Of a stretch of 29,081 bases of DNA, positions 10,020 to 21,571 are shown piece by piece (position 1 is the stretch's first letter; every line of letters starts with the position of its first letter). The notes beneath the pieces were generated by a model, which did not search any database, had not been told where the DNA came from, and saw only the letters and a program-made list of their open reading frames with translations. Location: NCBI RefSeq assembly GCF_000003605.2, contig NW_003142307.1:143935-173015 (forward strand), given 5' to 3'. Origin of the DNA: Saccoglossus kowalevskii (Eukaryota > Hemichordata > Enteropneusta > Harrimaniidae). The translations under genes and the position numbers were made by a program.

Positions 10020-13000
10020 GTGAGTAAACTTGTCAAATGCTAAATTTATAACTAAAGTTACAGTTTACATATCCATTTATTGTTTTTATTTTTTCACTAA
10101 ACGTGTATATTTAAGTAAAAATCTGATTACCAAGTTCGTGACATTTGACCAAGATTGAATTCAAGAATTCCAATGAGCGGCCAATATCATACACTGCGAG
10201 TGTTTCAAATGTACATTGCATATTTAACGGAATTTAATGTGTTCACTTCGATAAACACCGACTGTTTAATTCACCGTGTGCATTATTGAGTCGCCAGGCA
10301 TAAGTTTGCAGCATTCCTACGTGGCTTATCAAGGGCTCGGTCATGATGACTTATGATCGAACACAACCTGACAACAACAAACAATCCCAGAGGAAACACA
10401 TCGTGTACGTTGTGACGTTGAGGTATTGGACATGGGTGTGACCCGTCTCACGCCCTCACACAGTGCACATTGCCTGGTTGTTGCCGTCATTGTAATGATC
10501 TAATTGAAAATGTGATAATATAAAAGGGTTGCAGTAAAACATGGCATAGCAGGTCAGCCGTGTAATGCACATAGTTACTCTCAACAATGGTGCATTTGGA
10601 GTTGCCGGAACAGACGATACACTGGTCGCCATATTACAAAACATATAATGTACATGCCTGGGGACTGATCGCGCACATTTCAATGATACATTTTATCCAC
10701 GCTCTAGGAGTCTTTTTTAAGGAAGAGAAAAATAATACCTGCTTCTTAACTCGTATTCATAGTGAAATTAGTAAAACCTATGACAATAGTTTCCATTTCG
10801 CCGTACGAGAAAAAATGGTAACAGATTCTACACAGAAAAACATATGTTTTCTGACTCACGCATCCGACGTCGGTGCAGAACTAGCGGGTTTGGCATACGA
10901 TAAGATCACTCGGAAGTGTGTGATAAAAGTCGCCATATTTATTATCGAACCGGTCACATACAGCATTATTCTCGCTGTGCGTAATTCATGTGTGTTGTTA
11001 TTAATTATATTGAGCTGAACACCTGTTCGTTGGATGTAATTTCCGCGACGACCGGCGTTGCCTTTTTTTACAGTCCCGGAAAACATTAAAAAGTGTGTCA
11101 AATCAAACACATAGTTCACACAATATACAGAACATGAAACAAAATTATATTTATGTAGAACGATTATTATTTTTATCACGAAAATGACACGTGTTGAGTG
11201 ATAAAACACGGTAATATTTGTGTTTATGTGATTATTATTAGTAGTATTGTTGTCATCATTGCCTAATTAGTACTAATTTCATTATCCATATACCTCATGG
11301 TTAAACTCAGTCGACACATTTCAGACATTTCCCGACGTTGTCATGACAGCACCCGAATACAAACAAACAATTCGACCTTTGATTGGTACACGGTGTTGTA
11401 CACTGAATTCCTGTTAACGCGGTGATCGGTGTAATGAAATGTATTTACCCATGACCATAGATATCTCAGGAGAAATGTACAACAGCGATAAAGGTGATCA
11501 AGTCAACTCGTCATAAATAAAAAAATACCTGTGTTCCTGCATGCACTGTACACTGTGGTGGTTTTCTGGTGATCCTGAATACAATTAAATCTATCGATGC
11601 GTTTTTTGAGCCTCCTACATTGCAGTTACCTGGCACACTCCCCACTCCATTTGTTACATGAACCGACACAATCGTAGATATGCAAATGAGCTAAGATCTC
11701 GTTATTGACCGTTGTTGGCGGGTTGGAAACACCGTTCAACGACTGACAATTGACAAGTTACAGTTTCTATATCTGTCACAAATGCAAAGAGTATACAGCG
11801 ACAGGTGAAAGACTTTGGTCAGAATCTCACTCACATATATCACCGTCTCTCTCCGCTGCAAACAAAATATGGTCACACAGTGTGATCATCAAACACACCC
11901 ATAGGTTTTAGTGGTGCATGGTGTGGGGCGTTTACAACATACTGTAGAACACGTTGAAATAGCTGCATGCAATTTTTAAATTAGCGGATTTGATTCTTGG
12001 CACGAATTAACAGAATCTTAATTTAGCTAAAGTGTCGACTATCTCCCTGTGAGAATATACTTTCTATTAAATTAGCTGCATCTTGAATTAGCGAAATTAC
12101 AGATTAGCTAAAATAGCTAAAATAACATGCTAGCTAAAAAAGACATGTTTTACAGCATATACGGCACATGTATATACTACATACTATTTCAGAAAAAAAC
12201 ACACATCTGCGGTAATATGTCTAATAATCCACAACACGCCAGCTGAAACATATGTAGATTTCAACTAACATAATGATGTACTTGTTTTCAGTCGCAACTG
12301 CAGCGCCCGCTAGTGTCAATAGTCATATATATATTATACCATTCGTCTATAGTCACAGAGGAACTATTGTAAAGCAGAAGTCTTCGAAGGTAGCACAAGT
12401 GAACCACAGTAAGAAATACAATATACAATATAATTTTTTAGGGGAGAATGCTAAAAAATGTTCACATAACTAAAAGTATTCAAGTTACTGTTTTGTCGTT
12501 TTGTTTATGTTATATTGACAACAAATTGTAGTTAAATATGTGTAACTATGGCGCTCATAATGGCAAAAGTGTTTTGGGCTCTCTACTGCATATAATAGGT
12601 GGAACGGACCGGTTCTCTACTGCATGTCTTGGGATGAACGAACCTGATTGACGTAATGGTAAGGTGTTATGAATATTAAATAAAGATTGGTTATATAATA
12701 GTGACAAATTCCGTAAATCATGCTTTCGAATATATCAAATATATTAAATATCGCTGAATGTCATCTTTCATTCACTTGTTTGCTGATCAAGGTATGTCAT
12801 CGAAGCATTTTACGACGTAGATGGCGCTTTAACATTCATGCACCTATTGAAGAAAATCAAGATGGCCAGAAATCTTGACCACTATGACGCTATGGATATA
12901 AGGCACCAGTCATTTTGTCAGCATCTTCTCATATCCTTAACATTCAAATAAAACAATGACATATTAATTATACTTATTAACAATTCATTGTTAATGACAA

Positions 13001-13785
13001 AGTCCCCGTTGGAATTGAATTAGGAAAAATGTTTTCGATGGACCAAAAGAATAGTTAGAAATACACCATACACCGTAATTTGCCGATGTTAAATCGTCAG
13101 GTAAAAAAAATAAAATAGAAACATTTACAATTCGAGGGAAACGGACAAAAAATCGTCCGCGAAGTCTCAACCTAGCGTGAAAACTGTCATGGCGTTGTGT
13201 TATCAATTCCACTGAGGGAGGGACACAATGGATTACGTAAAGCCGATGACTTATTCATACAGTTATAGAAACATAGCGATCGCCATTGGGTGGGTTGAGT
13301 CTAAATTTACCTTCCCTCAAACCTTTAAAAAATACTTTGTATGACGCAGTTTCCGTGGACCGTGCGAAGTTAGACGACCAGGTTGAAAAGGGCCCTAATA
13401 TTTTACTACACAACGACTATTCGCAAACGCCGGTGAAACAAATTCGAAATAAAGTCACATTGGAAAGGGAACTATTGTAAATCGATGCAGGTTTCATTCA
13501 ACTGCAGACGAGACAGATCGATGCAAATTAAACGAACTCTGACCCCTGGAAATACCTCATTCATAGAGTTCCTTAGTACCAGAGGTCGCCGGGCACAGAC
13601 ATACAACATAGTTTGCATCGATGGCATCGCAGAGTGCATGATTTTTCCGCGGTGTTTAAAAACAGCATCTCATTGCCGATTTTTCGGTAATTTCCAGGGT
13701 ATTTTTTTTTATTTTTAATTAACCGAGCATTTTATGTTTGTGTATTTTGGCACTGAAAAGTTAGTTATCGATGACAGCAGCAGCT
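10020..13785. other. Non-coding stretch with dispersed-repeat fragments
   Basis: No gene supported. AT-rich throughout. Around 11970-12145 there is a run of repeated ATTAGC/TAGCTAA words (GATTTGATTCTTGGCACGAA, AATTTAGCTAAAGTG) that looks like an old dispersed repeat. At 12820-12832 is GATGGCGCTTTAA, the inverse of the sequence at 6313. At 12986-13012 is a motif seen again at 20336 and 20914. Open frames at 10587-11018 (plus) and 13286-13718 (plus) have no recognisable domains. Confidence 0.5.
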
Positions 13786-13801
13786 GTGTTGTTTGTCAGC
13801 T

Positions 13802-13834
13802 CACCGTCCCTCAACACGGTGTTGAGGGACGGTG
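13802..13834. repeat. Perfect 16-bp-arm hairpin beside the assembly gap
   Basis: CACCGTCCCTCAACAC (13802-13817) is followed after one base by its exact reverse complement GTGTTGAGGGACGGTG (13819-13834). It ends 19 bases before the run of Ns. Confidence 0.9.
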
Positions 13835-13853
13835 GTCAGCTGCATAACAATTC

Positions 13854-13947
13854 NNNNNNNNNNNNNNNNNNNNNNNNNNNNNNNNNNNNNNNNNNNNNNN
13901 NNNNNNNNNNNNNNNNNNNNNNNNNNNNNNNNNNNNNNNNNNNNNNN
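13854..13947. other. Assembly gap (94 N)
   Basis: A run of 94 undetermined bases, so real spacing and content here are unknown. Confidence 1.
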
Positions 13948-13975
13948 AATTTCATTTGTACAGAGATATACTTAC

Positions 13976-14910
13976 TGAATAACTTCCAATGTATAATTGG
14001 GACAACACTGGACTTATAGAGAGTACCCTGTGGTCTTGTGACCGCTTTCCTACTAGAAGTGACAGGAGTAAGTGACATTATGGTGTAGCCAATTTCAGTA
14101 AAGGGTAACCATCTTTGCAAGTCCATGGGAGACTTGACAACCGTGTATGCCAATCGTTGTTCGAGTATTCTCATGCGCGGATATCCGGGCATTTTCACCG
14201 CCTGGCAACCATTGCGATGAAAACAAAGGCCGAAAACTATCAGAAAATGGTACTTTGGAATAGTTGTTCAGACTCCCCCGAATAGTGTAAACAGATTACG
14301 CCTATATATGCATCATATGTAAATTTGATTGTTCATGATTACTTCAAAGTTGAGTTTGTGCTGTTTTCTCGACTTTATCTGTTTTCACCGGCATTCCACA
14401 GCACGGTACAGTGGCGCTACCATTCACTATCATTGAAAACTTGTACTGAACCTTAACGCTCAAGAAGTAGACTGACCTGTATCCACGAGTCCCCTGTCCT
14501 TCTTCCTCGAGGTATCCATTAGCAGGGTTATGGATGGAGGTGATAGGTCGATCTACGATCCTTTCATTCATTGCAAGAGCGCATTTCATCGTATGTTTAA
14601 GACCCAAGCGATTACTCGTTCTTAATTTGCCTCTAACACTAGTTCATGAATCAGGCATACTCGGTAAGCTATTTGGGAAACAATTCCCTACATGGCAGTT
14701 ATCATTCCCACAAAACTCACGAGTTCTCAGTTTGATTGTTGATTCGGCATGAAGTACATAGTCCAGGTGGTAGCCTAATTAGATCATGTAGCTTGTTGAA
14801 CACCATACCCAAGAAAACTATCTCTTTTGATATTCAGAAAGCGCAAGATAGTAACTGTTTACGGTTGTCAGCACCGTCAGATTTAATTTCGCTGGATGAA
14901 TGTGTTGCTA
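13976..14910 (-). pseudogene. Decayed minus-strand coding remnant, unknown family
   Basis: Three protein-like stretches follow each other on the minus strand. (1) About 14910-14753: DGADNRKQLLSCAF, then a stop (TGA), then ISKEIVFLGMVFNKLHDLIR. (2) About 14747-14344, in another frame: REFCGNDNCHVGNCFPN, an in-frame TGA, then NERIVDRPITSIHNPANGYL and EEEGQGTRGYRSVYFLSV. (3) 14236-13976: FHRNGCQAVKMPGYPRMRI and WLPFTEIGYTIMSLTPV, bounded by a TTTTCTGATAG acceptor and a GTAAGTATA donor. Stops and a frame change between 1 and 2 argue for a pseudogene or mobile-element remnant; stretch 3 alone could be a live exon. I do not recognise the protein. The gap just beyond it may hide the continuation. 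Confidence 0.35.
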
Positions 14911-14939
14911 TGGTATGAATACAAAGTAATCAGATTGTT

Positions 14940-16752
14940 CGTAGCAGTTCACAAAAGCTGGTTTTCTAATCAAACTGTCTGCTATGATGTACTGGTTAGG
15001 TTTGCCCAGGTCAGTATTAGGGTACAGTATACCACAAAAGTATAACTGACACTTTTGATTTTGAGACACCATTTTGGTATGGGGTACCCTTCAGTGTTCT
15101 TTTCTATTTTGGGAGCGTGTATTACTAATCTATTGGTAGTTTGATCAATCTCTCTATTAATTTGTTAAATTTCTGAAATGAACCAGCATACATCATTATA
15201 GACTGTTAACTACATCACTATGAGTACTAAAACCTGTCGCACTTTATCGGGTCTTGTCTTTCATTAGTTTTATCAATATTACGATGAAAGAGAACTTTCC
15301 ATCTGGAAATGTTTCAATCCTCAACTCAAATAATTCTCACGAGCTTCCGCTATGACAGCTAGTAGGTTCATCACACAAACTATTAATAATAACAATTAGT
15401 TAGGCAAAACACATAAAACAACCCCTTTCCAATGCACAGTCCCCATTGTGTACCTATGCGCGAGTCAGAAATTAACATCAGAGTGAAAACCTGTATCTCA
15501 CGGTTTTTTCACTATGGAGACACACGTGTTATGCATGTGACAATGAATGGTATTAAGTTTATAGCAAGGAAACACACGTCTAAAGCATACCATACATTAT
15601 TAGTATAAAGGTTTATATTCATAATCATTGTGACCCGTATACAATGACCAAAACACATATTTGTGTTCACTCTCAAGACAATACAGGATAATTTAGCACT
15701 GTATACAGTTTATGGTACACATTTTTACATTGCTATTCCATAGCTTCGTCTGAACAATTCGGGATAGCATATTTATATCAACCAAATTGACAACAGATTT
15801 TTTTACGAAAACACAAAACTGCTCACCCGAGATGTAAGATTTAACAGAGTAACATCAATGAAGAAACTAGGATTTATACAGTGGCTTAAAATATGTGGTC
15901 AGCTCGGCCTCGGGCAAGGAGCAAACTGATTATTTAATCAGCTGTTACCTAGAAGACACCTGGCCTTTCCTCGCATCTAAATAGCATGTTTGGGTAAGGT
16001 TGGGAAACAAATTTAAACTTAATTAAAATTTATGACGGGCGAATAAACCCAAATGTATCTATTAAACCATATATCACAAATAATGTTACTCTCTCGTCAT
16101 GAATACAATATTCTAACTTTTGTATTTAGTAATCTTTATTTCAACTATTACCTGTAAGAATACGAACACAAGAATTTGTAAGAATCTAACACAAACTAAA
16201 ATCAAGAGTACATCATACCAATGTGTATCAATATTGATGCTGTATTGTCAATATTACATAACATGCAATGTAGACAGAATAGAGTCACACTTGGTAAGAT
16301 TATACACATATTTATCCACATTTCAGAAAGTTTGAATAATAAATACACTAAAATATATACTATAATATACTATATATTGCAACACCAGTTATGATTAAAG
16401 ACAAGATAATAAAACATAAAATGTATTGACCTGCCATGCCAAGCCACGTAGCATGGGTACATTTTAGAGACGCAACATAAGACAGATCCACAAAAATGCA
16501 ATTGGTTGATGAAGAATTGGTTAAACCGGAGGTAGGCTGTGCCGAAGATATAGATATACTAGTATACAAATAAGCTATGTGAAGCGTAGAACACAGTAAA
16601 ATGTAACAATCAATTTGTGTCAATCTGTTATGGTAAACAGTACATTATATATTACACTACAAATATCAAGAAATGCCCTGATAGAGTAAATCTGCAATTA
16701 ACCACATCTACTTCACAAAGTTTCAATATAATCTGATGACATACATTATAAA
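14940..16752. other. Non-coding AT-rich stretch
   Basis: No gene, RNA or clear repeat boundary seen. Short open frames at 16120-16335 and 16623-16360 are AT-rich and look like chance. Confidence 0.5.
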
Positions 16753-16885
16753 TTAAAGCGCGGTGGTCGTCGCGCAGCGCGTGTTCGAATTTCATGTAAA
16801 TAAACAATGTATTTTACACGCGTTGTATACGTCGCTATGAGTCCCATATCGAACTGGACGCGGCACGACAACCGCCGCCCTTTAA
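16753..16885 (+). mobile_element. TTAA-MITE family A, copy A3
   Basis: A full-length 133-bp copy with TTAA at each end, 6 differences from A1, in the same orientation. It lies about 450 bases downstream (on the gene's strand) of the zinc-finger stop codon. Near-identity with A1, 13 kb away, points to recent activity. Confidence 0.9.
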
Positions 16886-16986
16886 CAATGTGTTGAAAGG
16901 ACGCAACACATCAGCAGATAGTAGTCATGCATTTAGGTTAGATTGTGAAAAACAGCAAAAACTATGCCAAGAAAATAACTACAGGT

Positions 16987-16992
16987 TTTATT
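16987..16992 (-). promoter_or_regulatory. Possible poly(A) signal of the zinc-finger gene
   Basis: AATAAA on the minus strand, about 340 bases beyond the zinc-finger stop codon. It is a candidate only; AT-rich sequence makes chance matches common. Confidence 0.3.
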
Positions 16993-17330
16993 ATTCTCTA
17001 CAATAGACAAAGGGTAAACAACTTACATGCGAATATTAAATAATTCCTACAAGACAAGTGGCACTTTCATAGCCACATTATTAACAATATCTCATGAATG
17101 GTGTATGAAGGAAACATCTTGTACATTATTGGCTGTTTCATGGGTATTTAGTTGTCAGGAAGATCAGACAAATATTATTGTAAAAGATAAAGTTAGCAAT
17201 ATAGCGACAAAGACAACAAAGGCATATTCAAATCGGAAAAGCTGGAAATGGTACATGGCTATCACTATCGTACCATTTCTGTATAAGATGATCTTATTTC
17301 TTATATAAATTACACTGTATACACTTTTTT

Positions 17331-19013
17331 TCATGTATCCTTTGCATGTGTTTTCATATGTGAATCCAGACCAGTTTTTTGTGTGTAACAGTTACCACAT
17401 CGATCGCACTGGTAAGGCTTCTCACCAGTATGTATTCTCCTGTGTTTTACAAGGTTGTCGATCCAGCTGAATGATTTATCACATTCACTACATCGGTGTG
17501 GTTTCTCACCAGTGTGAACACGCCTATGTTTCTTGAGAGTACTTTTGAGGGTGAAAATCTTGTGACATTCTGCACACTGATAGTTTGTGTCTTTTCTATG
17601 TATCAACATATGTTGTTGGAGCCGACTTTTTACTCTACAAACATAACCACACTCGTTACATTGGAAAGGTTTCTCCCCAGTGTGTACTGTCTTGTGTTCA
17701 ACAAGGGCTTTTCGTAAAGCAAAGCACCTGTGGCAAATATCACATTCAAATGGCTTCTCACCAGTGTGTAATCGTATGTGATGTGTTAAGCTACTTTTAT
17801 CTTGATACTTCTTGCCGCATTTGTTACACTGGAATGGCTTCTCACCAGTGTGGGATCTTGAATGCTTTGTCAAGTTTCCTTGTGTTGTACACCCTTTACC
17901 ACATACCTCACAAACATACGGTCTTTCATCACTATGAGTTCTCATGTGACATTCAAGGACACTTTTTTGCATGAACTTTCGATTGCATATTTCACATGCG
18001 TGTGCTTTTTCCCTTCCATATATTCTCATGTGGGCGGCAAGCTTGGGCTCCTCTGAAAACCCAGAGTTATACTTAACACATGGGACTGGTTCTTCACTGG
18101 TATGTGTCTTGAGATGCTCATTAAATAAATGGTTCTCACTAAAAGTTGCCCCACATTCTGTGCAGATGTATTGTTCTACTTCCATGTGCATCTTCCTATG
18201 CATATTCAGGTTGAATTCATCAGCAAATCTTTCATCACATTCTTTACAAACATAGAGTTTCTTTTCAGAATGTGTTCTTATATGTTTTTCCAAGTCATCT
18301 TTCCTGAAATAAGTTTTACAACAAATTGTACATTCATGTATTCTTGAAGGAAGATGTCCGAAACCCTCATCATATTTTTTAGGTGTTCTAGCTTTTCGTC
18401 GTGTACATGTTGCTGCATTAGTTTTCTCATCAAAGCATTGACCTTCTTTTTCCTCATCCAGCTCTTTACCTGTTCCAGCAGGAACAATTATATTCCATTT
18501 CTTCTCGAATGGACACTCATTACCTTGGCCTGCAGTATGTGTTTCCATGTTGAAACTATTGATTTTCTTTCCATCAATGCAAGTGCTACCGACATTTTTA
18601 TCAAAATCATTATGATCAGTTATGCACGAATCTACTTTGTCACTGTATACGGTTCCTGTTTGGACAATTGTGTTCACATTTTTCTGAATGTCCAGGTCTT
18701 CGCTAATATCTTGGTGTACATGAGCTTTTTCATCTATATTTGTATTCATGCCAAAATAAAGAGGTGCTTTCGATTTAGTAGAGCTATGACCTTCTGTACT
18801 ACTGCCACAACTCTCTGTGTAGCTGTGTCTGTTATCTTCACACTGGTCAGGCATTTCTATTACACATATATCAGCAATTCCAGTCCCATCTAAACACTGG
18901 CTTCCCTCTCTATGTTGGTAAGACTTTTCATCATGGTAAGCACTTGCATTTTCATGCATATCACACAACCTTCCATCTTCAAGACAGTCTAATGTTTTCT
19001 TTGACAAGCTCAT
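17331..19013 (-). CDS. C2H2 zinc-finger protein, 12 fingers, 560 aa
   Basis: A single uninterrupted frame from ATG (19013) to TGA. Residues 1-225 are acidic and polar with no KRAB, BTB, SCAN or ZAD domain that I can see. From residue 226 to 556 there are twelve C2H2 units: HECTICC, YVCKECD, YICTECG, a degenerate fourth, HACEICN, YVCEVCG, FQCNKCG, FECDICH, FQCNECG, YQCAECH, HRCSECD and YQCDRCG. Five linkers are TGEKP, typical of DNA-binding arrays. Finger 4 keeps Cys312 and His328 but has Tyr315 and Tyr332 where the second Cys and second His belong, so it probably cannot hold zinc; linkers around it are also non-canonical. The role inferred is a sequence-specific nuclear DNA-binding regulator; target unknown. 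AACAG just before the ATG could be a splice acceptor for an upstream 5' exon. Confidence 0.93.
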   Translation of the reverse strand: MSLSKKTLDCLEDGRLCDMHENASAYHDEKSYQHREGSQCLDGTGIADICVIEMPDQCEDNRHSYTESCGSSTEGHSSTKSKAPLYFGMNTNIDEKAHVHQDISEDLDIQKNVNTIVQTGTVYSDKVDSCITDHNDFDKNVGSTCIDGKKINSFNMETHTAGQGNECPFEKKWNIIVPAGTGKELDEEKEGQCFDEKTNAATCTRRKARTPKKYDEGFGHLPSRIHECTICCKTYFRKDDLEKHIRTHSEKKLYVCKECDERFADEFNLNMHRKMHMEVEQYICTECGATFSENHLFNEHLKTHTSEEPVPCVKYNSGFSEEPKLAAHMRIYGREKAHACEICNRKFMQKSVLECHMRTHSDERPYVCEVCGKGCTTQGNLTKHSRSHTGEKPFQCNKCGKKYQDKSSLTHHIRLHTGEKPFECDICHRCFALRKALVEHKTVHTGEKPFQCNECGYVCRVKSRLQQHMLIHRKDTNYQCAECHKIFTLKSTLKKHRRVHTGEKPHRCSECDKSFSWIDNLVKHRRIHTGEKPYQCDRCGNCYTQKTGLDSHMKTHAKDT

Positions 19014-19475
19014 TCTGTTTTAAAATCTCATCTAAAATGTTCAATGTTGAAATAAACTACTACTGGTCATGTTTCTTTGATCTTTGTAGCAATCAAACAT
19101 GGATGCTATATTGCATGAAGAAATATTCCAGACCTCCAATGCCGTTCACAAGTGTTATTTGTTTTCCAGATGTTGACAGTTATCTCGTTATCCTGTGTGC
19201 ATTGTAGAAAAAGAAAAAAGAACAATATATGATTTTCAAACAGAAAACTTTATCATTTCAAAGCATGCAACAAACGAGTAGCTTGCCCTCTTATATAGAT
19301 CCGCTATACCGGTATTTGAAAGCAATTATTTTAATCCCCTGCTCAGAGAAAGTTGGATTATACCAACTTACAAATACAAGCAGCCTGTCGGCTGAGATAC
19401 CTCCACTGTTAGCAATGCACATTGCAATTAAAGAACAGAAGATATCATTAGAAAATGATGAACAATATGTATAGT

Positions 19476-19985
19476 ATCAAAGCAATCAAACTTGCTGTTT
19501 TCAACAAGAACTCAAAACTATCACTTTTCACCAAAAATGACAAAATATTCATCGAAATTAGATAATTGAAGATATCACCACAAAATGAACAAATCTGAGA
19601 GAGGTCCACATGTAGTACCTATACATTTAATATCAAAGCAATTGGACTTGCGGTTTTCAACAAGAAGTCGAAAATATCACTTTTTACCAAAAATATTCAT
19701 CAAAATTAGAGAATTAAAGATATCATCACAAAATGAACAAATCTGAGAGAGGTCCACATGTAGTACCTATATATGTAATATCAAATCAATTGGACTGCAG
19801 TTTTCAACAAGAAGTCGAAAATATCACTTTTTACCCAAAATTACAAAAATATTCACCAAAATTAGAGAATTGAAGATATCAACATGAAATGAACAAATCT
19901 AAGAGAGGTCTACCCAAGGCACATATACACCGAGTATCAAAGCATTCAGGCTTGTAGTTTTCAAGAAGAAGTCGAAAGAGTAAAA
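19476..19985. repeat. Tandem repeat, about 156-bp unit, 3.3 copies
   Basis: Units start at 19476, 19632, 19780 and 19936 (partial) with ATCAAAGCAATTGGACTTG-like sequence, GTTTTCAACAAGAAGTCGAA, and a conserved GAACAAATCTGAGAGAGGTC. The second unit is 148 bp because TGACAAAA is missing from the ACCAAAAATATTC segment. A degenerate fragment (GAAGATATCATTAGAAAATG) precedes the first unit. Confidence 0.9.
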
Positions 19986-20062
19986 CATTGACACGGTCGA
20001 CGGACGCCGACGGACAATCACTCATACGATAAGCTCCGCTCGACAAAGTCGACAGCGGAGCT
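19986..20062. repeat. Tail of the tandem array with a hairpin end
   Basis: After the last partial unit comes GTCGACGGACGCCGACGGAC, then a strong hairpin at 20032-20062: AGCTCCGCT-CGAC-AAA-GTCG-AC-AGCGGAGCT. A unit array followed by GACGGAC-rich sequence and a terminal hairpin resembles the 3' end of a dispersed element (a Helitron-like end is one possibility). The class is not established. Confidence 0.6.
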
Positions 20063-20733
20063 AATAATATCAAGGGAATGGTGCTAGCTATTAGTTGAAG
20101 TAGTTGGCATCTATTTTTAGTACAACTGTATGTTAGCATGCTTAGAATTACATGACGCTCCCACCCCACCGTACCCCACCCCTTTAGCCACAGTCTTTTG
20201 AATAATGTTGTAGACTGACAAACTTCAGATGACAGTGGAACAACAAATTTAAGGTAAATTCTTTTGGTTACTATGGGCATGATTGCTATGATATGAATAC
20301 AAACAATTATTATCCATGTTGTTGACATGTATTGTCATTGTTGATGACATAGTCCCTGTTAGGTTTTTTAGTCCCTGCCCAGGCCCAGGCATGCCTGAGA
20401 AACATGCAGGATATTACGCCATATTATAAAGCGCTTTATATTAAGCAGATGATTTGGTGATAATTTACAAAAAAATTGAACACTACTGTCAAAAATGAAA
20501 AATTCCAAAAAATGTAATTTTCAGTCTAAACCAGCTTTGAGAAAATTTGAAAAATTTCATTTTGAAGAACAACAAACCAGTTTTTGTCAACTCATACCTT
20601 GATCCATTAATCCAATGAAATATAAATGAAAATGAGACAATATGGCAGATAAAGCTGCTTGCATTGCAATTTAAGGGACCTTGCCAAGAGAGACAGAAAT
20701 TTCATACACATTTTTAATACTTGTACTAGTAGG
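20063..20733. other. Non-coding stretch
   Basis: AT-rich DNA with a C-rich patch near 20160-20183 and a recurring motif (TGATGACATAGTCCCTGTTA) at 20342-20361. No gene supported. Confidence 0.5.
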
Positions 20734-20856
20734 TGGAAGGGCGGTGGTCGTCATGCCGCATCCTGTTTGATATGGGACTCAATGACGTACACAACGCGCG
20801 TGAAATACATTATTTGTTTACATGAAATTTGAACACGCGACAACTACCACCTTGAA
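20734..20856 (-). mobile_element. TTAA-MITE family A, copy A4 (decayed ends)
   Basis: A family A copy in reverse orientation: GGGCGGTGGTCGTCATGCCG at the left, GTGAAATACATTATTTGTTT in the core, CACGCGACAACTACCACCTT at the right. Both TTAA ends are mutated, so it is older than A1 and A3. Confidence 0.75.
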
Positions 20857-21436
20857 ATACATACAAGTGAATTCCCAGTACTAGTTATTTCTAAATACAC
20901 ATCTGGTAAACAAGTCAGTGAACATGACACAGTCCCTGTTGGTGCTGGTCTTTTATGAGCTAGATACACCCCTCCTCCCCCACACACACACAAAAAAAAG
21001 GTGGATTATACATGTACATGTATGTGTGAATTTGGACCTAATTGAACAGCTTTTATCAAGTACAATTTGGCAAAAAAAATGAAAAATAGACAAAAAATGC
21101 ATCTTTGTGAAAGACCACATTGACTCTGTAAGCAGTCTGAATAAACTTAGTTATGAACAAAATTGATCGAAAATAATTTTGTTTTGACATACAAAATGGC
21201 TGCCAGTCTATTAAAGCAATAATGAATGTTCCTCAGTGAGCAACCAGGTGTTACCAATATTCTAAGTTTTAACAGAATCAGACAGCAAATATATAAAATA
21301 TGCTTTTTAGGCTACATGTAAATGTCAAATACGCACATACATGTATCAATCAATTTTTATATTTCATGTACTTTTATTATTTACTTTATTAATCTGAAAA
21401 CCTAAAAGGAAATGTTAACTCTTTCTTTACGGTATT
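20857..21436. other. Non-coding stretch with CA/A-rich run
   Basis: It contains CACACACACACAAAAAAAA near 20980-20998, a second copy of the GACACAGTCCCTGTTGG motif (20926-20942), and AT-rich sequence. No gene supported. Confidence 0.5.
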
Positions 21437-21467
21437 AATAAAGCATTATTCTATTCTATTCTATTCT
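21437..21467 (+). repeat. LINE-like 3' tail: AATAAA plus (CTATT)n
   Basis: AATAAA at 21437-21442 is followed by four imperfect CTATT/TTCTA units. A poly(A)-like signal running into a short tandem tail is typical of the 3' end of CR1/L2-type non-LTR retrotransposons. No reverse-transcriptase coding sequence is seen upstream, so this would be a 5'-truncated remnant. Confidence 0.45.
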
Positions 21468-21571
21468 GTATAGCTGAACATTCTCATGTTGTATAAAATA
21501 AATCACACATAAATCAGTTGGACATATTGAATCAAATAATAAAATGAAACATACCAAAATCAGTTAAGGAT

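Noticed and set aside
10587-11018. 143-codon plus-strand open frame
   Set aside because: No recognisable domain, an opposite-strand open frame of similar length overlaps it, and no splice or promoter support is visible.
17027-17308. 93-codon plus-strand open frame beside the zinc-finger gene
   Set aside because: AT-rich, no domain, and likely within the 3' untranslated region of the minus-strand gene.
19879-20328. 149-codon minus-strand open frame
   Set aside because: It runs through the hairpin tail and last unit of the tandem repeat, so it is repeat-derived.
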